Positions 49,701 through 56,521 of a stretch of 64,000 bases of DNA are shown in pieces. Where the stretch lies: the NCBI RefSeq assembly GCF_014635325.1, contig NZ_BMCT01000013.1, positions 38,615 to 102,614 on the forward strand, in the 5' to 3' direction. Both the position numbers and the translations under genes were made by a program. The DNA comes from Azorhizobium oxalatiphilum. Its GTDB lineage: Bacteria > Pseudomonadota > Alphaproteobacteria > Rhizobiales > Xanthobacteraceae. The notes beneath the pieces are model-generated. The model was not told the origin of the DNA. It did not search any database and saw nothing but the letters and a program-made list of their open reading frames with translations. The stretch's first letter is position 1. Each line of letters starts with the position of its first letter.

Positions 49701-52480
49701 CCGTGCCCGGCGGCACCAATCCGCTGTCGCTCACCGTGCAGGCTGCACTCGGCCAGGTGAACCTGATCAACGACACCGGCGTGGTGATGCAGTTCTGGAA
49801 CGGCTCGGCCATTGCCGGGCCGTCGCCCGGCCCCGTCACCGGCGGCGCCGGCACGTGGAATACGGTGAACGGCAACTGGAGCAATGCGGCCGGCACCGTC
49901 AACGATTCCATGTCGCCCAATCCGGGCTTCGTGGTCTTCTCCGCCACGCCCGGCCCGGTGACTGTGGACACAAGCACCGGCGCGATCGGCGTCACCGGCA
50001 TGCAGTTCACAACCTCCGGCTATCTGCTGATCGGTGATGCCATCGTGCTCGCGGATGCGCAGACCCAGGTCCGGGTGGGTGACGGCACCGCCGCCGGCGC
50101 CACCATGATCGCCACGATCCAGTCCGCCCTCGTGGGCAGCGGCGGGCTCGACAAGTCGGACCTCGGCACCCTCTATCTCGCCGGTCCCGCCAGCTACACC
50201 GGGGCGACACAGGTGGATGCCGGCGTGCTGCAGGCGGGCGTGGCGAATGCCTTCTCGGCGGCCAGCGCCACGACCATCAATGCCAGCGGCACGCTGGATC
50301 TGGGCGGCTTCGCGCAGACCATCAACACCGTGACGCTGAATGGCGGCATCCTGCGGAACGGCGCCCTGACCGGCGCGGTGACAACGGTGGGCGGCACTAT
50401 CGCCAACCTCTCCGGCACGGCCAGCGTGACGGCCTCGGCGGGCACCTCGACCCTCAGCGGCTCCAACAGCTATAGCGGGGCCACCACGATCAATGGTGGC
50501 ACGCTGGTGGGCGGTAATGTGAATGCCTTCAGCCAGGCCAGCCTCACCACCGTCAACAGCGGCGGGGTGCTGGATCTCGGCGCCACCAGCCAGGCCATCG
50601 ATCAGGTGGTGCTGCGGGCGGGCACGGTGCAGAACGGCAATCTGTCCGGCGCCGTCAGTTCGTTCGGCGGCACGGTGTCGGGCATGGGCGGCAACGCCTC
50701 CCTGACGGTGGGCTCGGACCCGGCCTTCGGCCTCATCACCACCACGCTGTCGGGCGCCAACGCCTATACCGGCGCGACCACGGTGAATGGCGGCACGCTG
50801 CAAGTGTCGGGAACGCTCACCAACAGCACGGTAACGGTCAATTCCGGTGGCTCGTTGCAGGGCACGGGTTCCATCACCCAGAGCGTCGCGGTGGCGAGCC
50901 GCGGCCATCTCGTGGGCACTGCCGGCAGTGTGCTGACCATGGGCGCACTGACACTGGATGCCGGTTCCAGCGTGGATGTGGACCTCGGCACCGGGCCTTC
51001 CGGCAGCGGCCTGTTCAACGTGACGGGCAACCTGACGCTCGATGGCACGCTGAACCTCACCAATGCAGGCGCGTTCGGAGCCGGTATCTATCAGCTGTTC
51101 AATTACGGAACGCTGGTCAATAACGGCCTGACCTTCGGCACCCTGCCGGCCGGTACGGACACCGCCGCCATCGCGTTGCAGATCACCAGCAGCCAGGTCA
51201 ATTTCGTGAACGCCACGGGCGTGGAGCTCCAGTTCTGGAACGGCCCGGCCACCACCGGCGCGGGCAGCGGCACCGTGAACGGCGGCTCCGGCACCTGGAA
51301 CCTCACCAACGGCAACTGGACCGATGCCAATGGCATCTACAACGCGCCCATGTCGCCGCAGCCGGGCTTCGCGGTGTTCCAGGGCACGGCCGGCATCGTG
51401 ACGGTGGATGGCAGCGGGGGCCAGGTGGGCGTGACGGGCATGCAGTTCGTCACCACCGGCTACGAGGTCACGGGCGATCCGCTGGAATTGACGCTCCCGT
51501 CCACGCCGATCCGCGTGGGTGACGGGACGGCGTCGGGAGCCTCCACGGTCGCCACCATCTCCGCCCCGCTCATCGGCGCGGGCGGCCTGCAGAAGCTGGA
51601 TTACGGCACGCTGATCCTCTCGGCCCCGGCCAGCTACACGGGCGCCACGGTGGTGGATGCCGGCGTGCTCGAGGCCGGTGCGGCCGGCGTGTTCAGCGCT
51701 ACCAGTCTCACCTCCGTCCAGACCGGCGGCACGCTGGATCTGGGTGGCTTCGGCCAGACCATCGCCAACGTGACACTGAACGGCGGCACGCTGCGCAACG
51801 GCCAGCTGGCGGGCTTCGTCACCTCCACGGGTGGCGCCATCGCCAATCTCGGTGGCACCGCAAGTCTGGACGTGACCTCCGGCGTCACGACACTGGCGGG
51901 CACCAACAGCTATACGGGTGCGACGGTGGTCACGAACGGTACGCTGGCGGCGCTGAATGCCAATGCCTTCAGTGCCTCCAGCCCGACCACGGTCAACAGC
52001 GGCGGCATCCTCGACTTCGCCAATCTGGATCAGGCCATCGCCAATCTCTCGCTCGATGGCGGCACGATACAGAACGGCGCCGTCAGCGGCACGACCACCT
52101 CGACGGGTGGTGGCGTCCTCAACATCCGGGGCGTGATGCGTCTGGCCGTGAATAGCGGCACCACCGCCTTGTCCGGCACCAACACCTATAGCGGCCCCAC
52201 GGATGTGAACGGCGGCATGGTGTGGGCAGCCAATTCCGGCGCGCTCAGCCCGACCAGCGTGACGACCCTGAATGCGGGCGGCACGCTTGACCTCGGCGGG
52301 GGCGTGCAGGTGGTCGACACCATCAACCTTGTCGGCGGTTCGCTTCAGAACGGCGCGCTCGATGGCGACGTGACGTCCTGGGGCGGCACCATTTCAAACG
52401 TCACCGGCCCCGCCAGCCTCACCCTGATCTCCGGGCTGACCACGCTCAACGGCAGCACCTCCTTCGGGGGCGGCACGACG
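35650..52480 (+). repeat. About 48 tandem ~276-bp passenger repeats with six interspersed ~700-bp modules
   Basis: The motif YTGAT recurs every 276 bp (for example at 37350, 37626, 38450, 38726 and 39002). Hand count gives blocks of about 20, 7, 8, 3, 3, 3 and 4 units. The blocks are separated by six longer modules at about 41,145-41,850, 43,722-44,430, 46,578-47,290, 48,001-48,710, 49,473-50,180 and 50,914-51,620. Each module has the order L-D-A-A-S-S, F-N-V-T-G-N-L-T-L-D-G-T-L, Y-R-L-F-D/N-Y-G, F-W-N-G, N-W-T-D-A-N-G and T-D-L-G-T-L. Neighbouring repeat units are near-identical in DNA, implying recent duplication. These are passenger-associated autotransporter repeats, expected to fold as a beta-helix. 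Confidence 0.9.
37717..37718 (+). other. Single-base deletion splitting the adhesin gene
   Basis: Sibling repeats read ACC-ACC-ATC followed by GGN-GCC-GGG (the Ile codon, then G-A-G), whereas here ACCACCAT runs straight into GGGGCCGGGG. One base (C) is missing. The distance from ACCAATGCCT at 37626 to the same word at 37901 is 275 bp, while other units measure exactly 276. Restoring one base joins both frames into about 6,848 codons. Confidence 0.85.
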
Positions 52481-54094
52481 ATCTTCGGCGGCACGCTGGC
52501 GGGTTCCGGCAGCACCGGCTGGCTGACGGTGGGGGCGGGCGGCACCATTGCGCCCGGCCTGTCCACCATGTCCATCGGCAGCAGTCTCACCTTCCAGCCG
52601 GGATCGACCTATGCGGTTACGCTTGCCCCCGGCGGGCAGTCGAGCCTGATCTCGGCGGGCGGGGTTGCCTCGTTGAACGGCGCCAACCTCACGGTCTCCG
52701 AGATGCCGGGCACCTATCTCCCGGGCACGCGCTTCACCATCCTGACTGCGGCGGGCGGCGTCACCGGCACCTTCGCCCCGACCATGCTGGACCTGCTGTT
52801 CGTGGATCTGGAACTGGGCTATGGCGCCACGGACGTGCATCTGGACGTGGTGCGCAACAACGTGGCTTTCGCCAGCGTGGCGGTGACGCCGAACCAGCGG
52901 GCGACGGCAGCTGCCATCGACACGCTGGGAACTGGCAATGCGCTCTTCCAGGCTGTGGCCGCGCAGACCACCGTGGCCGGGGCGCAGCAGGCGTTCGAGC
53001 AGACCTCCGGTGCGTCCTATGCCAGCCAGACGGCGGTGCAGCAGGCACAGGCCGGCTTGCTGCGCGGCGCCATCCTGGATCGCTCCCGCCTCCCGGCGGG
53101 TGGCTGCTCCAGCAATCGCGGCTCGGGCGGCACGCAGCAGGAATGCCGCTACACGCAGGAAGGCGCGGGCCAGATCGGCCTGCCCTATGCGGACGTGCAG
53201 CCGCTCGCCTACGGGCCGTTCAGCGCCAACAGCGGCGAAGTGGTTGCCGTGCCGGGCACCAACAACGCCTTCTGGGCTCAGGGCTTTGGCGCCTGGGGCG
53301 AGGTGAATGGCGGTGCCAACACCAGCTCCATTTCCAGCGACACCGCTGGCCTGTTCGTGGGCTATGACCGCTCCTTCGCCGCGCAGACCGGTGACTGGCG
53401 GCTTGGTTTCGCGGCGGGCTATACCTCCTCCACCTCGCGGGTGAGCGGGCTATCGTCCTCCATGTCCTCGGACGACTATCACGTGGCGCTTTATGGTGGT
53501 GGCCGGATCGGTGCCTGGGGGCTGCGCTTCGGCGGGGCCTACAGCTGGAGCGACATCGATGCGCATCGCAGCGTCTCCTTCCCCGGCTTCTACAACAACC
53601 TGTCGAGCGATTACTCGGCCCGCACCGCGCAGGTGTTCGGTGAGCTGGGCTATGCCTTCAACTGGAACGGCATCGGCCTCGAGCCCTTCGCCGGCCTGTC
53701 CTATGTGAATGTGAACACTGGCGCCTTCCAGGAACTGGGCGGGGCGGCGGCGTTGAGCAGCAACGGCGGCAACGAGGGCATCACCTACACCACGCTGGGC
53801 GCGCGGGTGGCGATCCCGATGCAACTCGGCACGTGGGATGCGACCTTCCGGGGCACGCTGGCCTGGCAGCATGCCTTCGGCGACACTTCGCCTCAGGCCA
53901 CTATGGCCTTCCTCGGCTCCACGACGCCATTCACCGTTGCTGGTACGCCCATCGCCGTGGATGCGGCGCTGGTGGAGGCGGGTCTCGACATGACGCTGGC
54001 GCCCAACACCACGCTGGGTCTGTTCTATTCCGGCCAGTTGTCGGAGGACGCGTACCAGAACATGCTGAAGGCGAACTTCACGGTTCGCTTCTGA
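37871..54094 (+). CDS. Giant autotransporter adhesin, 3' part with beta-barrel translocator
   Basis: This is the remaining ~5,400 codons of the adhesin. The GTG at 37871 is only the first in-frame start codon, not a credible gene start: it lacks a signal peptide and begins inside a repeat. Passenger repeats and six FWNG/NWTDANG modules run to about 52,480, followed by a non-repetitive linker (SIGSSLTFQPGSTYAVTLAP). A short Cys pair (GGCSSNRG, QQECRYT) lies before the barrel. The last ~275 residues (from NNAFWAQGFGAWGEVNG at about 53,265) form the type V autotransporter beta-barrel with alternating strands and the terminal Phe (KANFTVRF). The product should export its passenger to the cell surface for adhesion or biofilm formation. 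A terminator follows. Confidence 0.88.
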   Translation: MGAGTTTLTGTNAYTGATSIVGGTLLAGAGSTLSAASATSIGVGGTLNLGATAQAVNALTLAGGTLTNGTLTGAVTATGGALTNVGGTMTLGVSSGITVLTDAVYTGATTISGGTLTAAGVDDLSAASATTINAGGTLNLGGFAQTVNAIALNGGTLTNGVLTGAISSTGGAISGLSGTATLTATAGTTTLTGTNAYTGATTLSGGTLTAGAANALSATSATTINAGGTLNLGGFAQSVNAIALSGGTLTNGVLTGAVSSTGGAISGLSGTATLTATAGTTTLSGTNAYTGATSVTGAILTASTANALSAGSATTINAGGTLNLGGFAQSVNTIALSGGTLTNGALTGAITSTGGAISGLSGSATLTATAGTTTLSGTNAYTGATSVTGAILTASAANALSAGSATTINAGGTLNLGGFAQTVNALALSGGTLTNGALAGAISSTGGTVSGLSGTATLTASAGTTTLIGTNAYTGTTTLSGGTLVAGAANALSASSATSIAAGGTLDLGGFAQVVNAVALNGGTLQNGILTGAITSAGGAVVGLSGTASLTTTAGTTVLSGTNAYTGLTQVSGGTLTAAVANALSAGSATTINAGGTLDLAGLAQTVNAVTLNGGTLTNGALTGAVTTLGGAVSNLSGSASLAVNAGTTVLTGTNLYTGVTSIAGGTLSAGAANVLSAASSTSIGAGGTLDLGGFAQSVANVALNGGTLSNGSLTGAIASTGGVIANLSGSASLSVTAGTTLLSGTNTYAGLTDIAGGTVLAGAANALSASSATTVGVGGTLNLGGLAQTVNALTLAGGTLSNGSLTGAITSTGGAIAGLSGTASLSASAGTTTLSGVNSYTGLTSIAGGTVLAGAANSLSAGSATSIGIGGTLNLGGFAQTVNALTLAGGTLTNGSLAGAITSTGGAIAGLSGTAGLSVTAGTTLISGVNGYTGATGITGGTLAATAANALSAASTTTLNVGGTLDLGGFAQTVNSVVLNGGTLTNGALTGAITSTGGTISNLTGSATLGVSAGTTVMAGVNDLLGATTLTGGTLQVSGSLQHSNITVGSGATLDVTGAVANNLVTVNAGGTLSGGGTLAAVQVVGGVLSGVSGTTLTLGSLALDAASSINVDVGTTPASGALFNVTGNLTLDGTLNIVNAAPFGGGVYRLFDYGGVLVNAGLDIGLIPAGMNLADLSLQTAVSGQINLVNTDGLLLTFWNGSATAGPGTGTVNGGNGTWSVAGGNWTDANGTLNAPASYPVFAVFTGTPGVVTVDDGTGVITTSGMQFAVSGYQVVGDSITLAAPQTTIRVGDGTLAGAGYSATIASALVGTGGLHKTDLGTLILSGTNTYLGATVVDAGVLRAGLANTFSQTSLTTVNTGGTLDLGGTAQAINSVTLNGGTLTNGSLAGAVSSTGGFISGLSGTASLSVAAGTTTLTGTNAYTGATSVLGGTLAAGAANALSASSATTVSAGATLDLGGFTQAVNSLTLNGGTLTNGALSTAVTSNGGFISNLGGTGSVSVAGALTTTLTGTNSYSGATSIGTGSTLLAGAANALSAASTISVGTGAILNLGGASQTVGGVTLSGGLVTNGTLAGTVTSTGGALAGVAGTMGLTNTSGITTLTDATYTGATTINGGKVIAAGANDFSAASAVTVNTGGQLDLAGLSQTVNSVTLNGGALTNGALTGAVTSLGGAVALITGSASLTVNSGTTTLAVSNAYTGATTINGGTLIASAANALSAASATTINGGTLDLGGLSQTVNSVTLAGGTLANGSLTGAITSTGGAIATVGGTAGLTVTSGTTLVTGATYTGATTINGGTLTGAATNGLSAASATTINTGGTLDLGGLTQTVNALTLNGGTLTNGALAGAISSLGGTISGVSGTTTLGVNAGTTVLAGTNAFSGATTLTGGTLQVSGTLQNSNVTIGSGAALQVSGTLSGNLVTVNAGGSLSGSGTLAQVASVGGTLAGTSGTTLTMGSLTLDAASSVNVDVGTTPSTGALFNVTGNMTLDGTLNIVNAAPFGGGVYRLFDYGGVLTNAGLDIGIIPSGMNLADLSVQTGIAGQINLVNTEGLLLTFWNGSAVAGPGTGTINGGNGTWSLAGGNWTDANGTLNAVPTYPLFAVFQGTAGTVTVDDSGGPVTTTGMQFAVDGYQVVGDAITLVAPQTTVRVGDGTLAGAGYTTTIASALVGSGGLHKTDLGTLVLSGANSYLGDTVIDQGTVTAGASNTFSQTSATTVNVGATLNLGGFAQAIDSVTVNGGTLTNGALAGAVTSTGGAISDLSGTASVTVGTGTTTLSGSNAYTGATTVNGRLTASAANALSAASATTINTGGTLDLGGLAQTVNALALAGGTLTNGVLTGAITSTGGIISNLSGTATLAANAGTTTLSGTNAYTGATTINTGATVTASTANGLSAGSATTINTGGTLNLGGLAQTVNAVSLAGGTLTNGVLTGAITSTGGAISDLSGTATLVANTGTTTLSGTNAYSGSTTINTGATITASTANGLSAGSATTINAGGTLNLGGLAQEVNAVSLAGGTLTNGVLTGAITSTGGAISDLSGTATLVANAGTTTLSGTNAYTGATTINGGLLTAGTANALSAGSATTINAGGTLDLGGLAQTVNAVTLNGGTLTNGALTGAVTSAGGAVSGLSGSASLTANAGTTTLSGANAYTGATAINAGATISASTANGLSAGSATTINTGGTLDLGGLAQTVNTVSLAGGTLQNGTLTGAISSAGGSLASLGGTASLTVTAGTTTAVGTTYSGATTITGGTLIAGATNGLSAASATTIAAGGTLDLGSLSQTVNSISLAGGTLQNGTLTGAISSTGGTIFDIRGPASLQTLAGTTVMNGVNSFSGATSVSGGTLQINGTFRYSDIAVNAGGALVVGGTLTNNTVTINAGGTVSGSGALAEVVSVGGTLAGTQGTPLTMYSLVLDAASNVDVAVGSTPSSGAIFHVTGNLTLDGRLNITNATAFGGGVYRIFDYGGGLTDNGLDIGLIPPGMVAANLSVQTGISGQINLINSDGLALSFWNGPALGGIGGGTVNGGSGIWSVTNANWTDANGTFNAPATYPVFAVFQGTPGTVMVDDSAGAITSSGMQFAVSGYQVTGDSITLTDAQSILRVGDGSSASSGYTATIASALVGAGGLHKTDLGTLVLSGANSYAGATVVDQGTLAAGATNTFSATSLTTVNTGATLNLGGFAQAINSLTLNGGTLTNGALAGAITSTGGAISSLSGTASLAATSGSSTTLAGINSYTGATTINGTLIGLNDSAFSFASQTTVNTGGVMDLGGFVQSVDHVLLNGGTIQNGALAGDVSSTGGTLSSVIGVMSLSATGGTTTIAGSNGFNGPTTVTGGTLLVNGTLSNSAVTVNGGGVLSGAGSIGQQVTVQDGTLVGVHGSTLTVGALVLNAASNVNVDLGPTSSGTALFQVTNNLTLDGTLNITNTGSFGAGIYRLFNYGGVLTNNGLEFGVVPAGTDLAALSLQLNSGQVNLVNQTGVALQFWNGPATAGPGTGTVNGGSGVWSAANGNWTNASGSFNAAMTMPGFAVFSASPGIVTVDNSAGAVSVTGMQFATAGYLVNGGAITLADALTLVRVGDGTAAGGLMSATIASALVGSGGLEKTDLGRLILSGLNTYTGVTNVDAGALQAGADNALSRTSATTVFAGGTLDLGGFTQTVDSVTLSGGTLVNGRLNGAITSQGGTLNGIGGSTTLTALSGTTTLMGANIYTGATTINGGTVLAGGAGVFSPVSTVTINTGGTLDLGGFAEAVNVVTLNGGILQNGALSSFVTSTGGSVATMSGAMSLTQSSGTTTLTGTNQYTGATTVNGGLLQISGALSNSPVTVNAGAVRVDGTMSASAMTVNAGGTLSGTGTADVVTVQGGTLVGTAGSVLSMNALTLNAASSVNVDLGPTASGAALFQVNGALTLDGTLNVTNTGAFGVGVYRLFNYGGTLTDNGLAIGTVPGGTNPLSLTVQAALGQVNLINDTGVVMQFWNGSAIAGPSPGPVTGGAGTWNTVNGNWSNAAGTVNDSMSPNPGFVVFSATPGPVTVDTSTGAIGVTGMQFTTSGYLLIGDAIVLADAQTQVRVGDGTAAGATMIATIQSALVGSGGLDKSDLGTLYLAGPASYTGATQVDAGVLQAGVANAFSAASATTINASGTLDLGGFAQTINTVTLNGGILRNGALTGAVTTVGGTIANLSGTASVTASAGTSTLSGSNSYSGATTINGGTLVGGNVNAFSQASLTTVNSGGVLDLGATSQAIDQVVLRAGTVQNGNLSGAVSSFGGTVSGMGGNASLTVGSDPAFGLITTTLSGANAYTGATTVNGGTLQVSGTLTNSTVTVNSGGSLQGTGSITQSVAVASRGHLVGTAGSVLTMGALTLDAGSSVDVDLGTGPSGSGLFNVTGNLTLDGTLNLTNAGAFGAGIYQLFNYGTLVNNGLTFGTLPAGTDTAAIALQITSSQVNFVNATGVELQFWNGPATTGAGSGTVNGGSGTWNLTNGNWTDANGIYNAPMSPQPGFAVFQGTAGIVTVDGSGGQVGVTGMQFVTTGYEVTGDPLELTLPSTPIRVGDGTASGASTVATISAPLIGAGGLQKLDYGTLILSAPASYTGATVVDAGVLEAGAAGVFSATSLTSVQTGGTLDLGGFGQTIANVTLNGGTLRNGQLAGFVTSTGGAIANLGGTASLDVTSGVTTLAGTNSYTGATVVTNGTLAALNANAFSASSPTTVNSGGILDFANLDQAIANLSLDGGTIQNGAVSGTTTSTGGGVLNIRGVMRLAVNSGTTALSGTNTYSGPTDVNGGMVWAANSGALSPTSVTTLNAGGTLDLGGGVQVVDTINLVGGSLQNGALDGDVTSWGGTISNVTGPASLTLISGLTTLNGSTSFGGGTTIFGGTLAGSGSTGWLTVGAGGTIAPGLSTMSIGSSLTFQPGSTYAVTLAPGGQSSLISAGGVASLNGANLTVSEMPGTYLPGTRFTILTAAGGVTGTFAPTMLDLLFVDLELGYGATDVHLDVVRNNVAFASVAVTPNQRATAAAIDTLGTGNALFQAVAAQTTVAGAQQAFEQTSGASYASQTAVQQAQAGLLRGAILDRSRLPAGGCSSNRGSGGTQQECRYTQEGAGQIGLPYADVQPLAYGPFSANSGEVVAVPGTNNAFWAQGFGAWGEVNGGANTSSISSDTAGLFVGYDRSFAAQTGDWRLGFAAGYTSSTSRVSGLSSSMSSDDYHVALYGGGRIGAWGLRFGGAYSWSDIDAHRSVSFPGFYNNLSSDYSARTAQVFGELGYAFNWNGIGLEPFAGLSYVNVNTGAFQELGGAAALSSNGGNEGITYTTLGARVAIPMQLGTWDATFRGTLAWQHAFGDTSPQATMAFLGSTTPFTVAGTPIAVDAALVEAGLDMTLAPNTTLGLFYSGQLSEDAYQNMLKANFTVRF

Positions 54095-54102
54095 GCGTAG
54101 AC

Positions 54103-54160
54103 GGCGGCATGGGCGGCGCGCGACTGGCGCGTCGGCCCTGCCGCCGCTGGCGTTTCCTTT
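54103..54160 (+). terminator. Terminator after the giant autotransporter gene
   Basis: GGCGGCA (54103-54109) plus GGGC (54111-54114) pair with GCCC (54135-54138) plus TGCCGCC (54139-54145), with one bulged base. The structure is followed by a pyrimidine-rich GCGTTTCCTTTCCCC. It starts 8 bases after the stop. Confidence 0.6.
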
Positions 54161-54740
54161 CCCCCCGATGCCGTTTTCCTCCCCCGCTCGATTGTCCTGC
54201 CCTCTCTGCCAAGCCGGGGCTCAGGGCAGTCGGGGCAGGATTGCGCGTTCCCTATCGCGCGCGTGCCCTTGCATACCCGTTCGAGAAGACGCTGGAGGCC
54301 GAGCGCCCATCTGCTCCGGTGCAGATCCGCAGCGGATAGGGTATTGCGGCGCAACACGTTGAGAGTCGATCCGATCTTCCGACGATCCCGTCGGGCCCAT
54401 CCGTGCAGAATGATGGCACGCATCCGGCCAATACCGGTTCGAATTTCTCAAGGGCCATGGCTGGAGCGCCAAAGAGAATTTAGAATTCGATAAAACGGTT
54501 TGCCTTTTTCTTGCGTCCCGAGGTGCGGATGCGTGCTTTGACACTGGCTACATCTCGATGTTGCAGGGGTGGGATGGGCCTTCCCTGCGTTGAAGATGGA
54601 CAGTGGACGCCGCCACCATTGCGTTGGTGTGCTCCGGAAATTGATTTATGCCTTGGCATACACTCTTTCGCATGTGCGAAGGTCGCGCCACAGGCCAGCC
54701 GAAGCCTCAGGTCTGGCTGCCATACGCCGGGGTTGTCGTG
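54161..54740. other. Intergenic region before the anion transporter gene
   Basis: There is no convincing gene in about 580 bases. The stretch at 54,475-54,510 is AT-rich, and a TTGACA -35-like hexamer stands at 54538-54543, but no good -10 follows at the right distance. The frame of the downstream transporter is open from 54,648, though the N-terminus of that longer version does not look like the family. Confidence 0.4.
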
Positions 54741-56246
54741 ATGATCGAACGCATCCGAAGAATGTTTGAGTATTTCGGGCAGGTGGTGCCATTCCGGATC
54801 AAGCCGGCGATCATCACCACAGTGGTGCTTTTCACGCTGTTGATGCTGCCGGTTCCGGACGGGCTCACGCCGAAGGCCTGGGCGCTCGTGGCCATCTTCA
54901 TGACCACCATCGTCGCCATCATTCTGAAGGTGATGCCCATCGGCGTGATGGCCATGATGGCCATGACCATCGTCTCCCTGTCGCAGGTCACATCCACATC
55001 GTCCAAGGGTGCCATCGCCGACGCATTGGCGAGCTTGTCCAATCCGCTCATCTGGTTGATCGTGGTTGCGATCCTGATCTCCCGTGGGCTCAAGAAGACG
55101 GGGCTCGGCAGCCGCATCGGCCTCATCTTCATCTCGCTGCTCGGACGCAAGACGGTCGGCATCGGTTACGGACTGGCGGTGTGCGAACTGGTGCTGGCAC
55201 CGTTCACGCCGTCCAACACGGCCCGTGGCGGCGGTATCGTGCATCCGATCATGAAGTCGATCGCCACCGCCTTCGGCTCGGACCCCGCCAAGGGCACCGA
55301 GCGCAAGATGGGCACCTATCTGTCGCTGGTGAACATGCATGCCAACCCGATCACCTCGGGCATGTTCATCACCGCCACCGCTCCCAATCCGCTGGTGGTG
55401 GATTATGTGGCGCGCGTGACCAACCAGAACTTCCACCTCACCTGGACCGGCTGGGCGCTCTACATGCTGCTGCCGGGCCTCGTCTGCCTGCTGCTGATGC
55501 CGCTGGTCATCGCCCTGCTGTCCCCGCCGGAGGTGAAGTCCACGCCGGATGCGGTCCAGTATGCCCGCACCGAGCTTCAACGCATGGGCAGGCTGTCGGG
55601 CGGCGAGAAGGTGATGATCGGCACCTTCCTGCTGCTGCTGCTGCTGTGGGCCAACGTGCCGGCCATGATCTTCGGTGCCGCCTTCACGCTCGATCCCACG
55701 GCGGTGGCCTTCCTCGGCCTGTTTGCCCTCATCATCACGGGCACCATCGACTGGGATGACGTGCTCTCGGAGAAGAGCGCCTGGGACACGCTGATCTGGT
55801 TCGGCGCCCTGGTGATGATGGCGGAGCAGTTGAACAAGACCGGCGTCATCGCCTGGTTCTCCAACCTGCTGAAGAACGGCATCCTGGCCTCCGGCATGGG
55901 CTGGGAGCTTGCGGCCGCGCTGCTGGTGCTGTGTTTCGTCTTCTCGCACTATTTCTTCGCGAGCACGACCGCGCATGTGAGCGCCATGATGCTGGCCTTC
56001 CTCACCGTGGGCCTCCAGCTCGTGCCGCCGGATTATGCGGTGCCCTTCCTGCTGATGATGACGGCGGGCTCGACCATCATGATGACCCTGACGCACTACG
56101 CCACGGGCACCTCGCCCATCATTTTCGGCAGCGGCTACGTGACGCTCGGAGAATGGTGGAAGGTGGGCTTCGTCATGTGCGTGGTCGAGCTGCTGATCTA
56201 CGCGGTGGTTGGCCTGCTGTGGTGGAAGCTGCTCGGGCTGTGGTGA
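54741..56246 (+). CDS. DASS (SLC13-like) anion/dicarboxylate transporter
   Basis: This is a secondary transporter of 501 residues with about twelve membrane spans. Family features include the repeated SNT-type substrate motifs: PSNTARGG near residue 158 and ASTTAHVSAM near residue 408, each in a half of the inverted repeat. Also visible are RGLKKTGLGSRIG, NMHANPITSGMFITATAPNP and GTSPIIFGSGYV. It is closest in look to bacterial 2-oxoglutarate/malate, tartrate or citrate exchangers. The ATG at 54741 (MIERIRRMFEYF) is preferred over one 31 codons earlier. It lies next to mosB-mosA but is closed off by its own terminator. Carriage of an inorganic oxyanion is possible but unproven. Confidence 0.88.
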   Translation: MIERIRRMFEYFGQVVPFRIKPAIITTVVLFTLLMLPVPDGLTPKAWALVAIFMTTIVAIILKVMPIGVMAMMAMTIVSLSQVTSTSSKGAIADALASLSNPLIWLIVVAILISRGLKKTGLGSRIGLIFISLLGRKTVGIGYGLAVCELVLAPFTPSNTARGGGIVHPIMKSIATAFGSDPAKGTERKMGTYLSLVNMHANPITSGMFITATAPNPLVVDYVARVTNQNFHLTWTGWALYMLLPGLVCLLLMPLVIALLSPPEVKSTPDAVQYARTELQRMGRLSGGEKVMIGTFLLLLLLWANVPAMIFGAAFTLDPTAVAFLGLFALIITGTIDWDDVLSEKSAWDTLIWFGALVMMAEQLNKTGVIAWFSNLLKNGILASGMGWELAAALLVLCFVFSHYFFASTTAHVSAMMLAFLTVGLQLVPPDYAVPFLLMMTAGSTIMMTLTHYATGTSPIIFGSGYVTLGEWWKVGFVMCVVELLIYAVVGLLWWKLLGLW

Positions 56247-56276
56247 GCCGCTTCTGTTGAACAAACGCGCGTGTGG

Positions 56277-56312
56277 AAACCGCAGGCCGGAAGCGGCCTG
56301 CGGTTTCTGTTT
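56277..56312 (+). terminator. Terminator after the DASS transporter
   Basis: A perfect 12-bp stem AAACCGCAGGCC / GGCCTGCGGTTT (56277-56288 with 56295-56306) has a GGAAGC loop and a CTGTTT tail. It separates the transporter from the mos genes, which therefore need their own promoter in 56,313-56,521. Confidence 0.88.
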
Positions 56313-56521
56313 AGGGCCGACGAAGTATGCCGCCGCCATCGAAGCGACGGCAGGGGTCATCTCAGCAAGGGCGATCCGAGGGGAGGGGGCGGGGAGCACT
56401 GTTCTCGCCGTGTGGCGGTCGCATCCCCTTTCGACGCCGTCGCTGCTGGACGATCGGAACCGCAGGCAATAAACCCGGAAGGCCCGCCCCGTCGGGCGAT
56501 GCGAAGGATGAAGGGCATCCC

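Noticed and set aside
35650..52480. CRISPR array
   Set aside because: The repeats are 276 bp, in frame and protein-coding, without short spacers, and there are no cas genes.
54648..54740. Upstream ATG giving a 31-residue longer DASS transporter
   Set aside because: The extra residues are polar and unlike the family N-terminus. The ATG at 54741 fits better.
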